DNA of 34,483 nucleotides from contig JAAFJO010000012.1 in the NCBI GenBank assembly GCA_013298145.1, positions 1-34,483 of the forward strand. The letters are read 5' to 3'. This DNA comes from Betaproteobacteria bacterium (GTDB lineage: Bacteria; Pseudomonadota; Gammaproteobacteria; Burkholderiales; Casimicrobiaceae). The notes beneath the pieces were generated by a model, which worked only from the letters and a program-made list of their open reading frames with translations, ran no database searches and was not told where the DNA came from. This document shows positions 1 to 7,660 of this stretch, piece by piece (position 1 is the first letter of the stretch; every line of letters starts with the position of its first letter). The translations under genes were made by a program, and so were the position numbers.

Positions 1-1002
1 CAGCGGCGTCATACGATCGCCACGCTGTGGGGCAATGGCGAGCGCGCTTCCGCCGACATGATGGCACTTGACGCTTCGCGTCATTTGTTCAATGCACGCA
101 CCGATCCGCGTCGTCGCACGTTTGCGGTCGGACTCTACACCCATATCCTCGACGCCTATGGCGTGATTTACGACCAACCCATTGTGCTCAACGAACGGCA
201 AGCCGCCGCAGCGGTGGAGGGCATTGAGCAGTTCAACATGAACAACGATGATGCAGTACGCGTTTCGTTGCTGGCGGTTGATACCCACGGCTACACCTAC
301 CCTGCGATGAGCATTGCCAAGCTGCTCGGTTTCGATTTGTGCCCGCGACTCAGTGATTTAAGTGAACGAAAACTGTTTGTGCCGCGCGGGACAGCGCTTC
401 CGGAGAATCTGGCATCGATCGTCGCCAGCCCAGTTTCACGCGACCCGACCGTTGCCGGATGGGATGAGCTGCTGCGCCTCGTAGCGTCGATTCGCAGTGG
501 CCGTCTGACCGCCAAACAAGCCCTCGAACGTCTGGGGAGCGCCGCGCACGGCGGCGGCGTTCACCGCGCGGCCAAATCGCTCGGGCAATTGCTGCGAACG
601 CTGTTTCTTTGCGATTACTTCAGTAACGAGGACTTCCGGCGCGAGATGACGACGCTGCTGAACCGCGGCGAGTCGGTGCATCAGCTTCAACGCGCGATCT
701 ATCTGGGCAAACTCGCCCATGATCGAGGTCGTCGCGCCGTCGAGATGCGAACGATTTCCGGCTCGCACGCGCTGCTCACCAATATTGTGATTGCCTGGAA
801 CACGATGCAGATGCAAACGGTCGTCGATCGCTGGAGGCGCGACAAAATTCGCGTCGATGACAACTGGTTGCGGCGCATGGGGCCGGTGCATTTCGGGCAC
901 GTGAACTTTAGAGGGACGATGAGTTTTGCGGTGGAGCGCTACGCCGAGGCGCTACTGGAGCGCCCGAGTGCGTCGCGCCGCGTGAGTCCCCTTCGATCGT
1001 GA
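1..1002 (+). CDS. tnpA: Tn3-family transposase, C-terminal part (5' end outside window)
   Basis: The reading frame is open from base 1, so this is the C-terminal third of a longer gene that starts before the window. The first residues contain LWGNGERASADM, matching the Tn3-family block usually written LWGDGTxxSSDG. Further along are GLYTHILDAYG, the block VDTHGYTYPAMSIAKLLGF (second catalytic Asp) followed by PRLSDLSERKL, and near the end NIVIAWNTMQM and the tail GPVHFGHVNFRG. Full-length Tn3 transposases are about 1000 residues and catalyse replicative transposition in the cytoplasm. The ATG at 58 lies inside the conserved domain and is not a real start. I could not recognise the usual 38-bp Tn3 inverted repeat or a resolvase downstream, so whether the element is intact on its other side is unknown. 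Confidence 0.88.
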   Translation, partial: QRRHTIATLWGNGERASADMMALDASRHLFNARTDPRRRTFAVGLYTHILDAYGVIYDQPIVLNERQAAAAVEGIEQFNMNNDDAVRVSLLAVDTHGYTYPAMSIAKLLGFDLCPRLSDLSERKLFVPRGTALPENLASIVASPVSRDPTVAGWDELLRLVASIRSGRLTAKQALERLGSAAHGGGVHRAAKSLGQLLRTLFLCDYFSNEDFRREMTTLLNRGESVHQLQRAIYLGKLAHDRGRRAVEMRTISGSHALLTNIVIAWNTMQMQTVVDRWRRDKIRVDDNWLRRMGPVHFGHVNFRGTMSFAVERYAEALLERPSASRRVSPLRS

Positions 1003-1340
1003 CATCGAATTGATCGGCTCGGAGATTTTGGTGCAAAAAGTCCCGGTCTCGACTTGCGATTCTTAGGTAAATCAATGACTTACCAAAATCGTGCGAATCA
1101 AGAGTTCGCAGAGTTCCGTGCAAAAAATAGCGCTCAATGGGAATGAATAGCAATCTACGCAAAGCGCTTTGGCGGGGCGCTTGCTCAGTGACTGCTTTGG
1201 GAAGTTTCTTTTCTACTGAACTGGAGATCTCGGCCAAAAGCCGTCGGTCAATCCTCGTGTAACTCAAACCGCTCGTTCTCCGGGCAATCTAGGGTGGCTC
1301 AGGTAACCGCTCCTAGGCGATGCAACAAATCTGTAACAAG
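1003..1340. other. Intergenic region, no gene recognised
   Basis: This gap lies between the Tn3 transposase and the lacI-type gene. I see no convincing coding region, tRNA or transposon end. Reading frames on the minus strand here lack recognisable protein motifs. It contains the upstream part of the lacI promoter region. Confidence 0.5.
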
Positions 1341-1367
1341 TATGATGCATAATGAAAACGTTTACAT
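1341..1367 (+). promoter_or_regulatory. Putative lacI -10 box and overlapping LacI-type operator (autoregulation)
   Basis: ATGAAAACGTTTACAT at 1352-1367 is a 16-bp palindrome with one imperfect position and a central CG, the typical form of LacI-family operators. It is preceded by TATGAT (1341-1346), a good -10 match, although no strong -35 is visible. The operator ends 13 bp before the lacI start codon, so binding would block transcription of lacI and the whole downstream operon. The same site, in perfect form, occurs at 10406-10421. Which regulator binds is inference. Confidence 0.6.
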
Positions 1368-1380
1368 TTTCCTGGGCTTC

Positions 1381-2439
1381 ATGAGTACGATGAATCGTCG
1401 CGCCACAATTCGAGACGTAGCTGAGCTGGCGGCGGTTTCCGTGGCGACGGTGTCGCGCGTGCTCAACGGCTCCGAACTTGTTACAGGAATAACCGCTGAT
1501 TCCGTGCGCTTGGCAGCGGAACGACTGGGATTCAGACTCAACTCGATTGGTCGCAATCTTCGGTCGACAAAAACTCAGACGATTGGCGTCATACTGCCCA
1601 CGCTGACCCATCCCGTATTCGCCGATTGCCTGCAGGCAATAGAGATCAAAGCGGCGGACTCCGGTTACGGGTTGGTGATCGCCACTACGAGCTACGATCC
1701 GGCCAATGAGGAGCGAGCTAGCGAGCTCCTGTTGCGCAATCGGGTGGATGGACTCATCCTTACCGTCGCCAACGCGAACAAAAGTAGGCTCTTAGAAAAG
1801 CTTGACCGCGAGGCAAAGCCGTACGTGCTGGTCTACAACCAACCCACGGGGGCGGCTAAGCACCGCGCGAGTGTGGGTGTTGACAATCGATTAGCGGCAA
1901 AGCAGGTCACCGAACATATCATCGCCAATGGCCATCGACACCTTTGCATGGTGTCAGGACCATTCGCACAATCGGATAGGGCGCGCGCGCGCGCGCGGGG
2001 TTTCGCCGATGCGCTGGAACACGCAAACTTACCGGCCACCGCTCCTCTGCAAGTTGATTTCATGCGCACCGATATTCGAGCGCAGCTGTTTGAGGTCACG
2101 AGCACGCGACCCACGCCGACGGCTTTTTTTTGTTCGAGCGATCAGTTGGCGATACGTGTGATGCATAGCCTACGATCTTTGGGACTACGCATCCCCGAGG
2201 ACGTGAGCGTAGCGGGCTTTGACGGCATTACGCTCGGCGATTGGTTGACGCCAGCTTTAACCACAGTCGTGCAACCCACCAACGAAATCGCCGAGTCAGC
2301 GTTCACCTTGCTCAAGAGCATTATCGACGGCGAACGCTACCTCGGCTCGGCAAGACTACATCACACGCTTCGTACCGGTGGCACCGTCGCGAAACCTCCC
2401 GATCATCCCGCCCAATCACCCAAGAAAGGTACTTTATGA
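1381..2439 (+). CDS. LacI-family transcriptional regulator
   Basis: A 352-residue protein with the standard LacI layout. The N-terminal helix-turn-helix (about residues 9-32; TIRDVAELAAVSVATVSRVL) is followed by the hinge region and a periplasmic-binding-protein-like effector domain beginning TIGVILPTLTHPVFAD. Late motifs include FFCSSDQLAIRVMHSL and PEDVSVAGFDG. The start at 1381 (or 1390, four codons later) puts the helix-turn-helix at the normal distance from the N-terminus. The longer frame from 1294 is rejected because it would run through the operator and the -10 box. No clear Shine-Dalgarno is visible. The stop overlaps the start of the binding-protein gene (ATGA, 2436-2439), so the regulator is the first gene of the transport operon. 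It probably represses the operon and itself in response to a transported compound. The inducer cannot be read from the sequence. Confidence 0.9.
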   Translation: MSTMNRRATIRDVAELAAVSVATVSRVLNGSELVTGITADSVRLAAERLGFRLNSIGRNLRSTKTQTIGVILPTLTHPVFADCLQAIEIKAADSGYGLVIATTSYDPANEERASELLLRNRVDGLILTVANANKSRLLEKLDREAKPYVLVYNQPTGAAKHRASVGVDNRLAAKQVTEHIIANGHRHLCMVSGPFAQSDRARARARGFADALEHANLPATAPLQVDFMRTDIRAQLFEVTSTRPTPTAFFCSSDQLAIRVMHSLRSLGLRIPEDVSVAGFDGITLGDWLTPALTTVVQPTNEIAESAFTLLKSIIDGERYLGSARLHHTLRTGGTVAKPPDHPAQSPKKGTL

Positions 2440-3452
2440 AACGACGCACCTTCATTACCGTTGCCGCCGCCTCTTCTGGCGTCGCCTTACTACCGTTTTC
2501 GTACGCCCAAGCACAGCAACGCGCCATTTGTTACAACTGTCCGCCGGAATGGGCCGACTGGGGCGGCATGCTGCGAAACATTGGGCAAAAGCTCAATATT
2601 CAAGTTCCGCCGGACAACAAAAACTCCGGACAGGCGCTGGCGGCGCTGGTCGCGGAGAAAGCAAAGCCCGTTGCAGATGTTGTCTACCTAGGCGGTCAGG
2701 TCGGGCCGCAAGCGCGCGCACAGGATGTGCTCGCTACGCACCGTCCCGCGCGGTTCGCAGAAATCCCCGCTGATCTGAAAGATGCGGATGGTTTTTGGTT
2801 CACTATTCACTCGGGTACCCTGGGCTTCTTCGTCAACGTCGCCGCATTACGCGGTAAGCCCGTGCCGCGTTCGTGGCGCGATCTGTTGAAACCTGAGTAC
2901 AAAGGACTGATCGGCTATCTGAATCCCGCCAGCGCAGCGGTCGGTCAAGTCGGCGTGATCGCGGCAAACTTGGCGCTCGGCGGTACGTACGAAAATCTTG
3001 ACCCAGGCATTGCTTTTTTCAAGCAGTTGCAATCAAACGCGCCGATCGTTCCAACGCAAACCGCCTACCCGCGCGTGTTGTCGGGCGAAATTCCAATCCT
3101 GCTTGATTACGATTTCAACGCGTATCGCGGCAAGTACGGCGACAAGGCGCAAGTAGAGTTTGTGATTCCACAAGAAGGAACGCAACAGCTGCCCTACGTG
3201 ATGGGTCTGGTCAAAAACGGCCCCAACCCCGAACTCGGCAAGAAAATTCTCGACTTCGTGCTCTCTGACGAAGGACAACGGCACTGGGCAAACGCATACC
3301 TCCGCCCTGTGTTCGCTAGCGCAATGTCGAGCGAAATCAAAGCAAAATTCCTTCCCGAAACCGAGTATCAACGAGCCAAACCTCTCGACGTGCTGCGACT
3401 CGCAGCGGCAACACGTAGCATCGCTGAGCGCTACCAAAAGGAAGTGCTCTAA
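2436..3452 (+). CDS. ABC transporter periplasmic solute-binding protein
   Basis: A 338-residue extracellular solute-binding protein. It opens with a twin-arginine-like signal peptide (KRRTFI followed by a hydrophobic stretch and AQAQ at about residue 24-28), so the mature protein acts in the periplasm. The start at 2436 has a good Shine-Dalgarno (AAAGG at 2425-2429) and overlaps the lacI stop by four bases. The body resembles the iron/thiamine/2-aminoethylphosphonate-type binding-protein group (for example SGTLGFFVNVAALRGKPVPRSW and GEIPILLDYDFNAYRGKYGD). It feeds the two permeases and ATPase that follow. The exact ligand is unknown. The phosphodiesterase at the end of the operon suggests a phosphodiester or phosphonate, which is inference. 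Confidence 0.85.
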   Translation: MKRRTFITVAAASSGVALLPFSYAQAQQRAICYNCPPEWADWGGMLRNIGQKLNIQVPPDNKNSGQALAALVAEKAKPVADVVYLGGQVGPQARAQDVLATHRPARFAEIPADLKDADGFWFTIHSGTLGFFVNVAALRGKPVPRSWRDLLKPEYKGLIGYLNPASAAVGQVGVIAANLALGGTYENLDPGIAFFKQLQSNAPIVPTQTAYPRVLSGEIPILLDYDFNAYRGKYGDKAQVEFVIPQEGTQQLPYVMGLVKNGPNPELGKKILDFVLSDEGQRHWANAYLRPVFASAMSSEIKAKFLPETEYQRAKPLDVLRLAAATRSIAERYQKEVL

Positions 3453-3487
3453 GCATCGCCTCAACAGCGCGCTGCCTCACCAACGCA

Positions 3488-4309
3488 ATGCTACGTAAAG
3501 ACAACAAGCTTCACCTACTGCTGATCGCGCCTGTGGCGATCAGCTTTCTCGCGTTCTTCTTAATACCGCTGGCGAGACTTTTTCTCATCGGCGGGAGCGG
3601 AGAAAACGGCTGGCTTGCTTATTTGTCGGCATTTACAGAGCCGCGCTACATCGAAAGTATGCTCACCACTTTACTGCTGTCAACACTGGTGACGGCAGTC
3701 ACGCTCGCCATCTCTGGTGTCGCTGGCGTCTTTTTGGCGCGCAATCAGTTTAAGGGGCATGCGGCGCTGACCGCAATGCTCACGCTACCGCTTGCCTTTC
3801 CGGGCGTAGTCATCGGGTTCATGATCATCATGCTCGGTGGACGTCAGGGACTTGTTCCCACCGTCACCGATTGGATCAGTGGCGAGCGAATCGTGTTCGC
3901 GTATTCATTGGTGGGGCTATTCATCGGATATGTTTACTTCTCCATTCCCCGCACCATTTTGACAGTGATGGCGGCCGCAGAAAAACTTGATCCACGACTT
4001 GAAGAGGCAGCACGATCACTGGGCGCAAAACCACTTCAAGTAGTAGCTCATGTTGTCGTTCCCGCGTTGTACCCAGCGTTCTTGGCCGCCGGCGCGATTT
4101 GTTTTGCAACGGCGATGGGTGCGTTCGGAACCGCATTCACCTTGGCAACCAAGATCAATGTACTACCGATGGTGATCTACACCGAGTTCACCATGCAAGC
4201 CAACATTGCGATGGCAGCGGCGCTTTCATTCGTGCTCGGGCTCATTACCTGGCTCGCCCTCGCCTTGGCTCGTTCACTTACCGGGGCCGGTGTTGCGGCT
4301 GCTGCATGA
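3488..4309 (+). CDS. ABC transporter permease, first subunit
   Basis: A 273-residue inner-membrane protein with about six hydrophobic segments (the first at residues 9-31, LLLIAPVAISFLAFFLIP). The cytoplasmic EAA loop that contacts the ATPase is visible as LEEAARSLGAKPLQVVAHVV. Length and motif fit the binding-protein-dependent permease family. It starts 35 bp after the binding-protein gene and overlaps the second permease by ATGA. It probably forms a heterodimeric channel with that second permease. Substrate specificity cannot be deduced from the permease sequence. Confidence 0.88.
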   Translation: MLRKDNKLHLLLIAPVAISFLAFFLIPLARLFLIGGSGENGWLAYLSAFTEPRYIESMLTTLLLSTLVTAVTLAISGVAGVFLARNQFKGHAALTAMLTLPLAFPGVVIGFMIIMLGGRQGLVPTVTDWISGERIVFAYSLVGLFIGYVYFSIPRTILTVMAAAEKLDPRLEEAARSLGAKPLQVVAHVVVPALYPAFLAAGAICFATAMGAFGTAFTLATKINVLPMVIYTEFTMQANIAMAAALSFVLGLITWLALALARSLTGAGVAAAA

Positions 4310-5094
4310 TGAGGCGATCAAAGAATTTCTGGTTGCTGCTCGCCTTTACCGCGAGCGTTTCCATTTTTCTCATTTTGCCGGTGGTGCTGTCGGTACTTGC
4401 CGGGCTGACGAAAGACTACTTCGTCGGCTTATCCAGCGGCCTCACCCTCGATTGGGTCATCAAAGTGTGGACTGAGTACCAGCGCAGCATCCTGCTGAGC
4501 GTGGGTATCGCGCTCGCCTGCTTGGTCTGCAGCTTACTTCTGGGCGTGCCTGCTGCGTACGTGCTCTTTAAGCGCAACAGCGGTTGGAGCAGAGCTGCTG
4601 AGGAGCTAATGATGATGCCTGTCGCTTTGCCGGGCATCGCAACCGCGCTGGCCTTGATCGCGACCTACGGCGCAGTGGGAGAGTTTCGAACGCACTGGAC
4701 GTTCATTCTCGTAGGGCATGTTTTGTTCACGTTGCCGTTTATGGTTCGATCCGTGTTAGCAGTGATGCATTCAATCGAGCTCAATGTACTGGAGGAAGGT
4801 GCGCGAAGCTTAGGCGCTTCATTTACGCAACGTTTCTTCAGCGTTACCTTGCCCAATTGCGCGCCCGGCATTCTTGCCGGCTCGCTGATGGTACTCACGC
4901 TCTCCATGGGAGAGTTCAACATGACGCTTTTGCTGCACACGCCTTTCACACAAACGTTGCCGGTGGGGCTTGCAGACGCCTATGCGTCGCTTCGAATCGA
5001 AGTTGCTAGCGCATACACCGTGATTTTCTTCTTGATTATCGTGCCGTTGCTCATTGCGATGCAGGCAGCAAAAAGACTGACTCGAACGAGCTAA
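4306..5094 (+). CDS. ABC transporter permease, second subunit
   Basis: A 262-residue inner-membrane permease. ATGATG at 4306-4311 offers two adjacent starts. The first overlaps the upstream stop by four bases, which fits translational coupling, and I chose it over the longer frame from 4099 because that frame lies inside the first permease gene. It begins with a hydrophobic segment (FWLLLAFTASVSIFLILPVV) and carries the EAA loop LEEGARSLGASFTQRFFSVT near its centre. It pairs with the preceding permease in one importer. Confidence 0.88.
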   Translation: MMRRSKNFWLLLAFTASVSIFLILPVVLSVLAGLTKDYFVGLSSGLTLDWVIKVWTEYQRSILLSVGIALACLVCSLLLGVPAAYVLFKRNSGWSRAAEELMMMPVALPGIATALALIATYGAVGEFRTHWTFILVGHVLFTLPFMVRSVLAVMHSIELNVLEEGARSLGASFTQRFFSVTLPNCAPGILAGSLMVLTLSMGEFNMTLLLHTPFTQTLPVGLADAYASLRIEVASAYTVIFFLIIVPLLIAMQAAKRLTRTS

Positions 5095-5110
5095 TTCTGC
5101 CTGGAAAGCC

Positions 5111-6124
5111 ATGTCAACCGCTCTCACGCAAAAAACCGCTGCTGCTGGCGCTCAGATCACGCTGACGCGCTGCGCGAAGTCGTTTCGCACACACAAAGCG
5201 CTTCAACCGCTCGACCTCCAAATCAACGCAGGAGAGACGCTCGCCCTACTTGGTCCCTCCGGCTGCGGCAAGACCACCACGCTGCGAATCATCGCGGGCT
5301 TGGAGACGCCCGACGATGGCGGCACAGTTATGTACGACGGGGTCGACGTCACGAATGTTCCAATCGAGCGAAGAAACGTCGGAATGGTATTTCAAAGCTA
5401 TGCCTTGTTTCCTAACATGAATGTCCTCGAAAACGTCAAGTACGGACTTCGGGTACGCGACTATTCGGCATCCAACGCGAACTCACGCGCCTCGGAAATG
5501 TTGGCGATGATGCGTATCGAAGATCTCGCTCAGCGTCGCATCAACGAGCTGTCGGGTGGACAGCGACAGCGCGTGGCGCTGGCACGCGCCTTGGCTCCGC
5601 AGCCGCGAGTGTTGCTGCTTGATGAACCCCTCGCGGCGCTTGATGCACGACTGCGCGATGTGCTTCGAGTTGAAATTGACCGTCTGCTCCGCTCGCTCGG
5701 AATCACCGCAATCTATGTCACCCACGATCAATCAGAAGCGATGGCACTCGGCGATAGGATCGCGGTCATGAACAACGGCGTCATCGCACAGATCGGCACG
5801 CCAGAGGAAATCTACTTCCACCCGGCCGATGCATTCGTCGGTGACTTTGTGGGAACGATGAACTCCATCGAGCACAACGGCAAGCGTTTCACTTTTCGTC
5901 CAGAAGACATCGATTTGGTTGATCCTACATCAGCGACGTTTACGGGTACTGTCACCCAGCGCTTGTTTCTCGGCGATCACGTGCAGTTGGCCGTGTCAAT
6001 CGACGGCGCAAGCAGCGACGCACCCGTAACAATTCGTGTCAGAGCGCGCAACTCACCGTCGCTGAACGACAAAATTGGTCTCAAACTACAACCGCTAACT
6101 CGCCTAGCGCGCGACACACACTGA
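5111..6124 (+). CDS. ABC transporter ATP-binding protein
   Basis: A 337-residue ATPase that powers the importer on the cytoplasmic side. All key motifs are present: Walker A GPSGCGKTT (48-56), Q-loop Gln95, signature LSGGQRQR (147-154), Walker B LLLDEP (168-173) and the switch His205 in VTHDQSEAMALGD. The C-terminal 90 or so residues form a TOBE-type regulatory region (FRPEDIDLV, then VTQRLFLGDHVQLAV). The layout is that of the spermidine/iron/phosphonate-type ATPases. The gene sits 16 bp after the second permease and 5 bp before the phosphodiesterase gene. Confidence 0.92.
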   Translation: MSTALTQKTAAAGAQITLTRCAKSFRTHKALQPLDLQINAGETLALLGPSGCGKTTTLRIIAGLETPDDGGTVMYDGVDVTNVPIERRNVGMVFQSYALFPNMNVLENVKYGLRVRDYSASNANSRASEMLAMMRIEDLAQRRINELSGGQRQRVALARALAPQPRVLLLDEPLAALDARLRDVLRVEIDRLLRSLGITAIYVTHDQSEAMALGDRIAVMNNGVIAQIGTPEEIYFHPADAFVGDFVGTMNSIEHNGKRFTFRPEDIDLVDPTSATFTGTVTQRLFLGDHVQLAVSIDGASSDAPVTIRVRARNSPSLNDKIGLKLQPLTRLARDTH

Positions 6125-6129
6125 ATCGT

Positions 6130-6963
6130 ATGCTCATCGCACAACTCAGCGACCTACACATCAAGGCCGGACGCCGTAAGGCTTATGGCGTTGTAGACAC
6201 CGCAGCACATCTCGAAACAGCGATCGCACATTTACTCTCTCAACCGGTTCCGCCCGACGCAGTGGTTTTGACGGGTGATTTGGTAGACCATGGCTCACGC
6301 GAAGACTACGGTCTGCTGAGACAGCTTCTCAAGCCGCTTTTGGATCAGTCGTCAACGCTGCCTTGCTACTTGCTCGCGGGCAATCACGATGAAACGAATG
6401 AGCTGCGCGAAGCATTTCCCGAGCACGGCTATCTGCGATCTACAACTGCACTACCCCACTATGCGGTAACCCTCGGCGGAGGTGCACTCCGACTTATTGG
6501 TCTAAACACAACAATTCCAGGTCAGAGCGCCGGCCAGCTTAACGCTGAGAGCCTTACTTGGCTAAATGAGCAATTAAGCTCAGACCCAACACCAGCAATC
6601 ATTGCAATGCACCATCCGCCATTCGCGACCGGCATATCGCACATGGATGAAATTGGCCTGGCGAACCGCGAAGCATTTGAAGCGCTTACCCTAAGTCATT
6701 CGCACGTCAAACGCATCATTTGCGGACACCTTCACCGCGCCATCGAAACGCTATTCGGCGGTGTGATCGCATCGAGCTGTCCGAGCACAGCGCATCAAGT
6801 AGTCCTCGATTTGCGAGCCGGCGCGCCCGATCAGTTCATCATGGAGCCGCCCGGCTATCAACTCCATCGCTGGGACGGCGTGAGGTTTTTGACCCATACC
6901 GTTGTCGTTGGTAAGTTCAATGGGCCATATCGTTTCCGAAACACTCGCGGACTCATTGACTAG
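6130..6963 (+). CDS. GpdQ-like metallophosphoesterase (glycerophosphodiesterase family)
   Basis: A 277-residue binuclear metallophosphoesterase without a signal peptide, so cytoplasmic. The metal ligands of the family are all visible: D8 and H10 (SDLH), D50 (TGDLVDHG), N85/H86 (GNHDE), H161 (MHHPP), H200 and H202 (CGHLH). Length and ligand spacing closely follow the glycerophosphodiesterase GpdQ (274 residues). That family hydrolyses glycerophosphodiesters and other phosphodiesters. It is the last gene of the operon, five bases after the ATPase. The likely role is cleaving an imported phosphodiester, for example to glycerol phosphate and an alcohol. A cyclic-nucleotide phosphodiesterase (CpdA-like) is the main alternative, but the transporter context favours substrate breakdown. 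Confidence 0.85.
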   Translation: MLIAQLSDLHIKAGRRKAYGVVDTAAHLETAIAHLLSQPVPPDAVVLTGDLVDHGSREDYGLLRQLLKPLLDQSSTLPCYLLAGNHDETNELREAFPEHGYLRSTTALPHYAVTLGGGALRLIGLNTTIPGQSAGQLNAESLTWLNEQLSSDPTPAIIAMHHPPFATGISHMDEIGLANREAFEALTLSHSHVKRIICGHLHRAIETLFGGVIASSCPSTAHQVVLDLRAGAPDQFIMEPPGYQLHRWDGVRFLTHTVVVGKFNGPYRFRNTRGLID

Positions 6964-7218
6964 ACAGCGCGCTTGCAGCCGATGCATCGGTCGGCATCTT
7001 CTCTGTCTCTCTTTTCGTATTCGGCAAAAACATGGGTCGAGAGGCTAGCGTTATCATGATCTGCGCGCTGCTCCCGCCTAACGCCGCTTTTGTTCCTGAT
7101 CTCAAATTCCGCCTACACTCCATCTGAGATGTCGGTAGTCCATCGCGCAAAGTTCTTCAAACGTACCCCTGACTCACTAGATCGGATCGTTTCGTTGCAC
7201 GCTAAACCGCTCCGGGTA
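6964..7218. other. Intergenic region, no gene recognised
   Basis: About 255 bp between the operon end and an IS end. No convincing ORF or T-rich terminator hairpin was seen. Confidence 0.4.
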
Positions 7219-7349
7219 TGAACTGACCCCCAGAAGTTGGACAAACTTTATGGGGCACTGTGAAGAAGCACGTAACAGCATTCAAACTCAAAGTAGTCAA
7301 GATTTTTTTGGCAGGCGAAGGTGGCGCGAAGCTGCTTGCGCGCAAGTAG
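7219..7349 (+). mobile_element. IS3-type (IS150-like) element remnant: left end plus first 29 codons of orfA
   Basis: TGAACTGACCCCCAGAAGTT at 7219-7238 has the look of an IS150-group terminal inverted repeat. It is followed by a GTG-started frame at 7260 that reads VKKHVTAFKLKVVKIFLAGE and ends GGAKLLARK, the start of an IS3-family OrfA helix-turn-helix protein. A stop (7347-7349) comes exactly where the sequence switches to a different gene, a phosphodiesterase tail. The rest of the IS (orfB and right end) is missing, so this is a deletion scar. Confidence 0.72.
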
Positions 7350-7535
7350 TCAGCGCCCGCACATCAGGTGTCGCTCGATCTCACCGACAGGGTCGCGTCA
7401 CAATTTGAGTTAGAACCGCCTGGTTTCAAAGTTCACGTGTATACAAAAGATACGGGAATCGTCAATCGCACTGCGCACATCAGCGCCTGGGAAGGACCAT
7501 TCCGCTTTTATGAGAGCGGCGAGCTGATTGATTGA
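7350..7535 (+). pseudogene. C-terminal fragment of a second GpdQ-like phosphodiesterase
   Basis: Reading from 7350 gives SAPAHQVSLDL, later FELEPPG and WEGPFRFYESGELID before the stop at 7533-7535. This aligns with the end of the intact phosphodiesterase at 6130-6963 (STAHQVVLDL, EPPGY, GKFNGPYRFRNTRGLID), with clear amino-acid divergence. It is therefore a fragment of a paralogous gene rather than a recent copy. The upstream four fifths are absent and replaced by an IS3-type end, consistent with IS insertion followed by deletion. It has no start codon or ribosome binding site and is presumed non-functional. Confidence 0.82.
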
Positions 7536-7660
7536 CGCGAGAAAGCGCGCACGTTGGGCGCTGTGTGGTCTGATGCATAGATAAATGCGGCAATGAAATG
7601 CTCATGCCACAACTCGCGCCCGAAAGCTTACAAATGCCCAAGCGTTCGAAATTTGCGCGC

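Noticed and set aside
1294..1380. Upstream extension of the lacI-type gene
   Set aside because: It would run through the predicted -10 box and operator and add residues before the helix-turn-helix that the family lacks.
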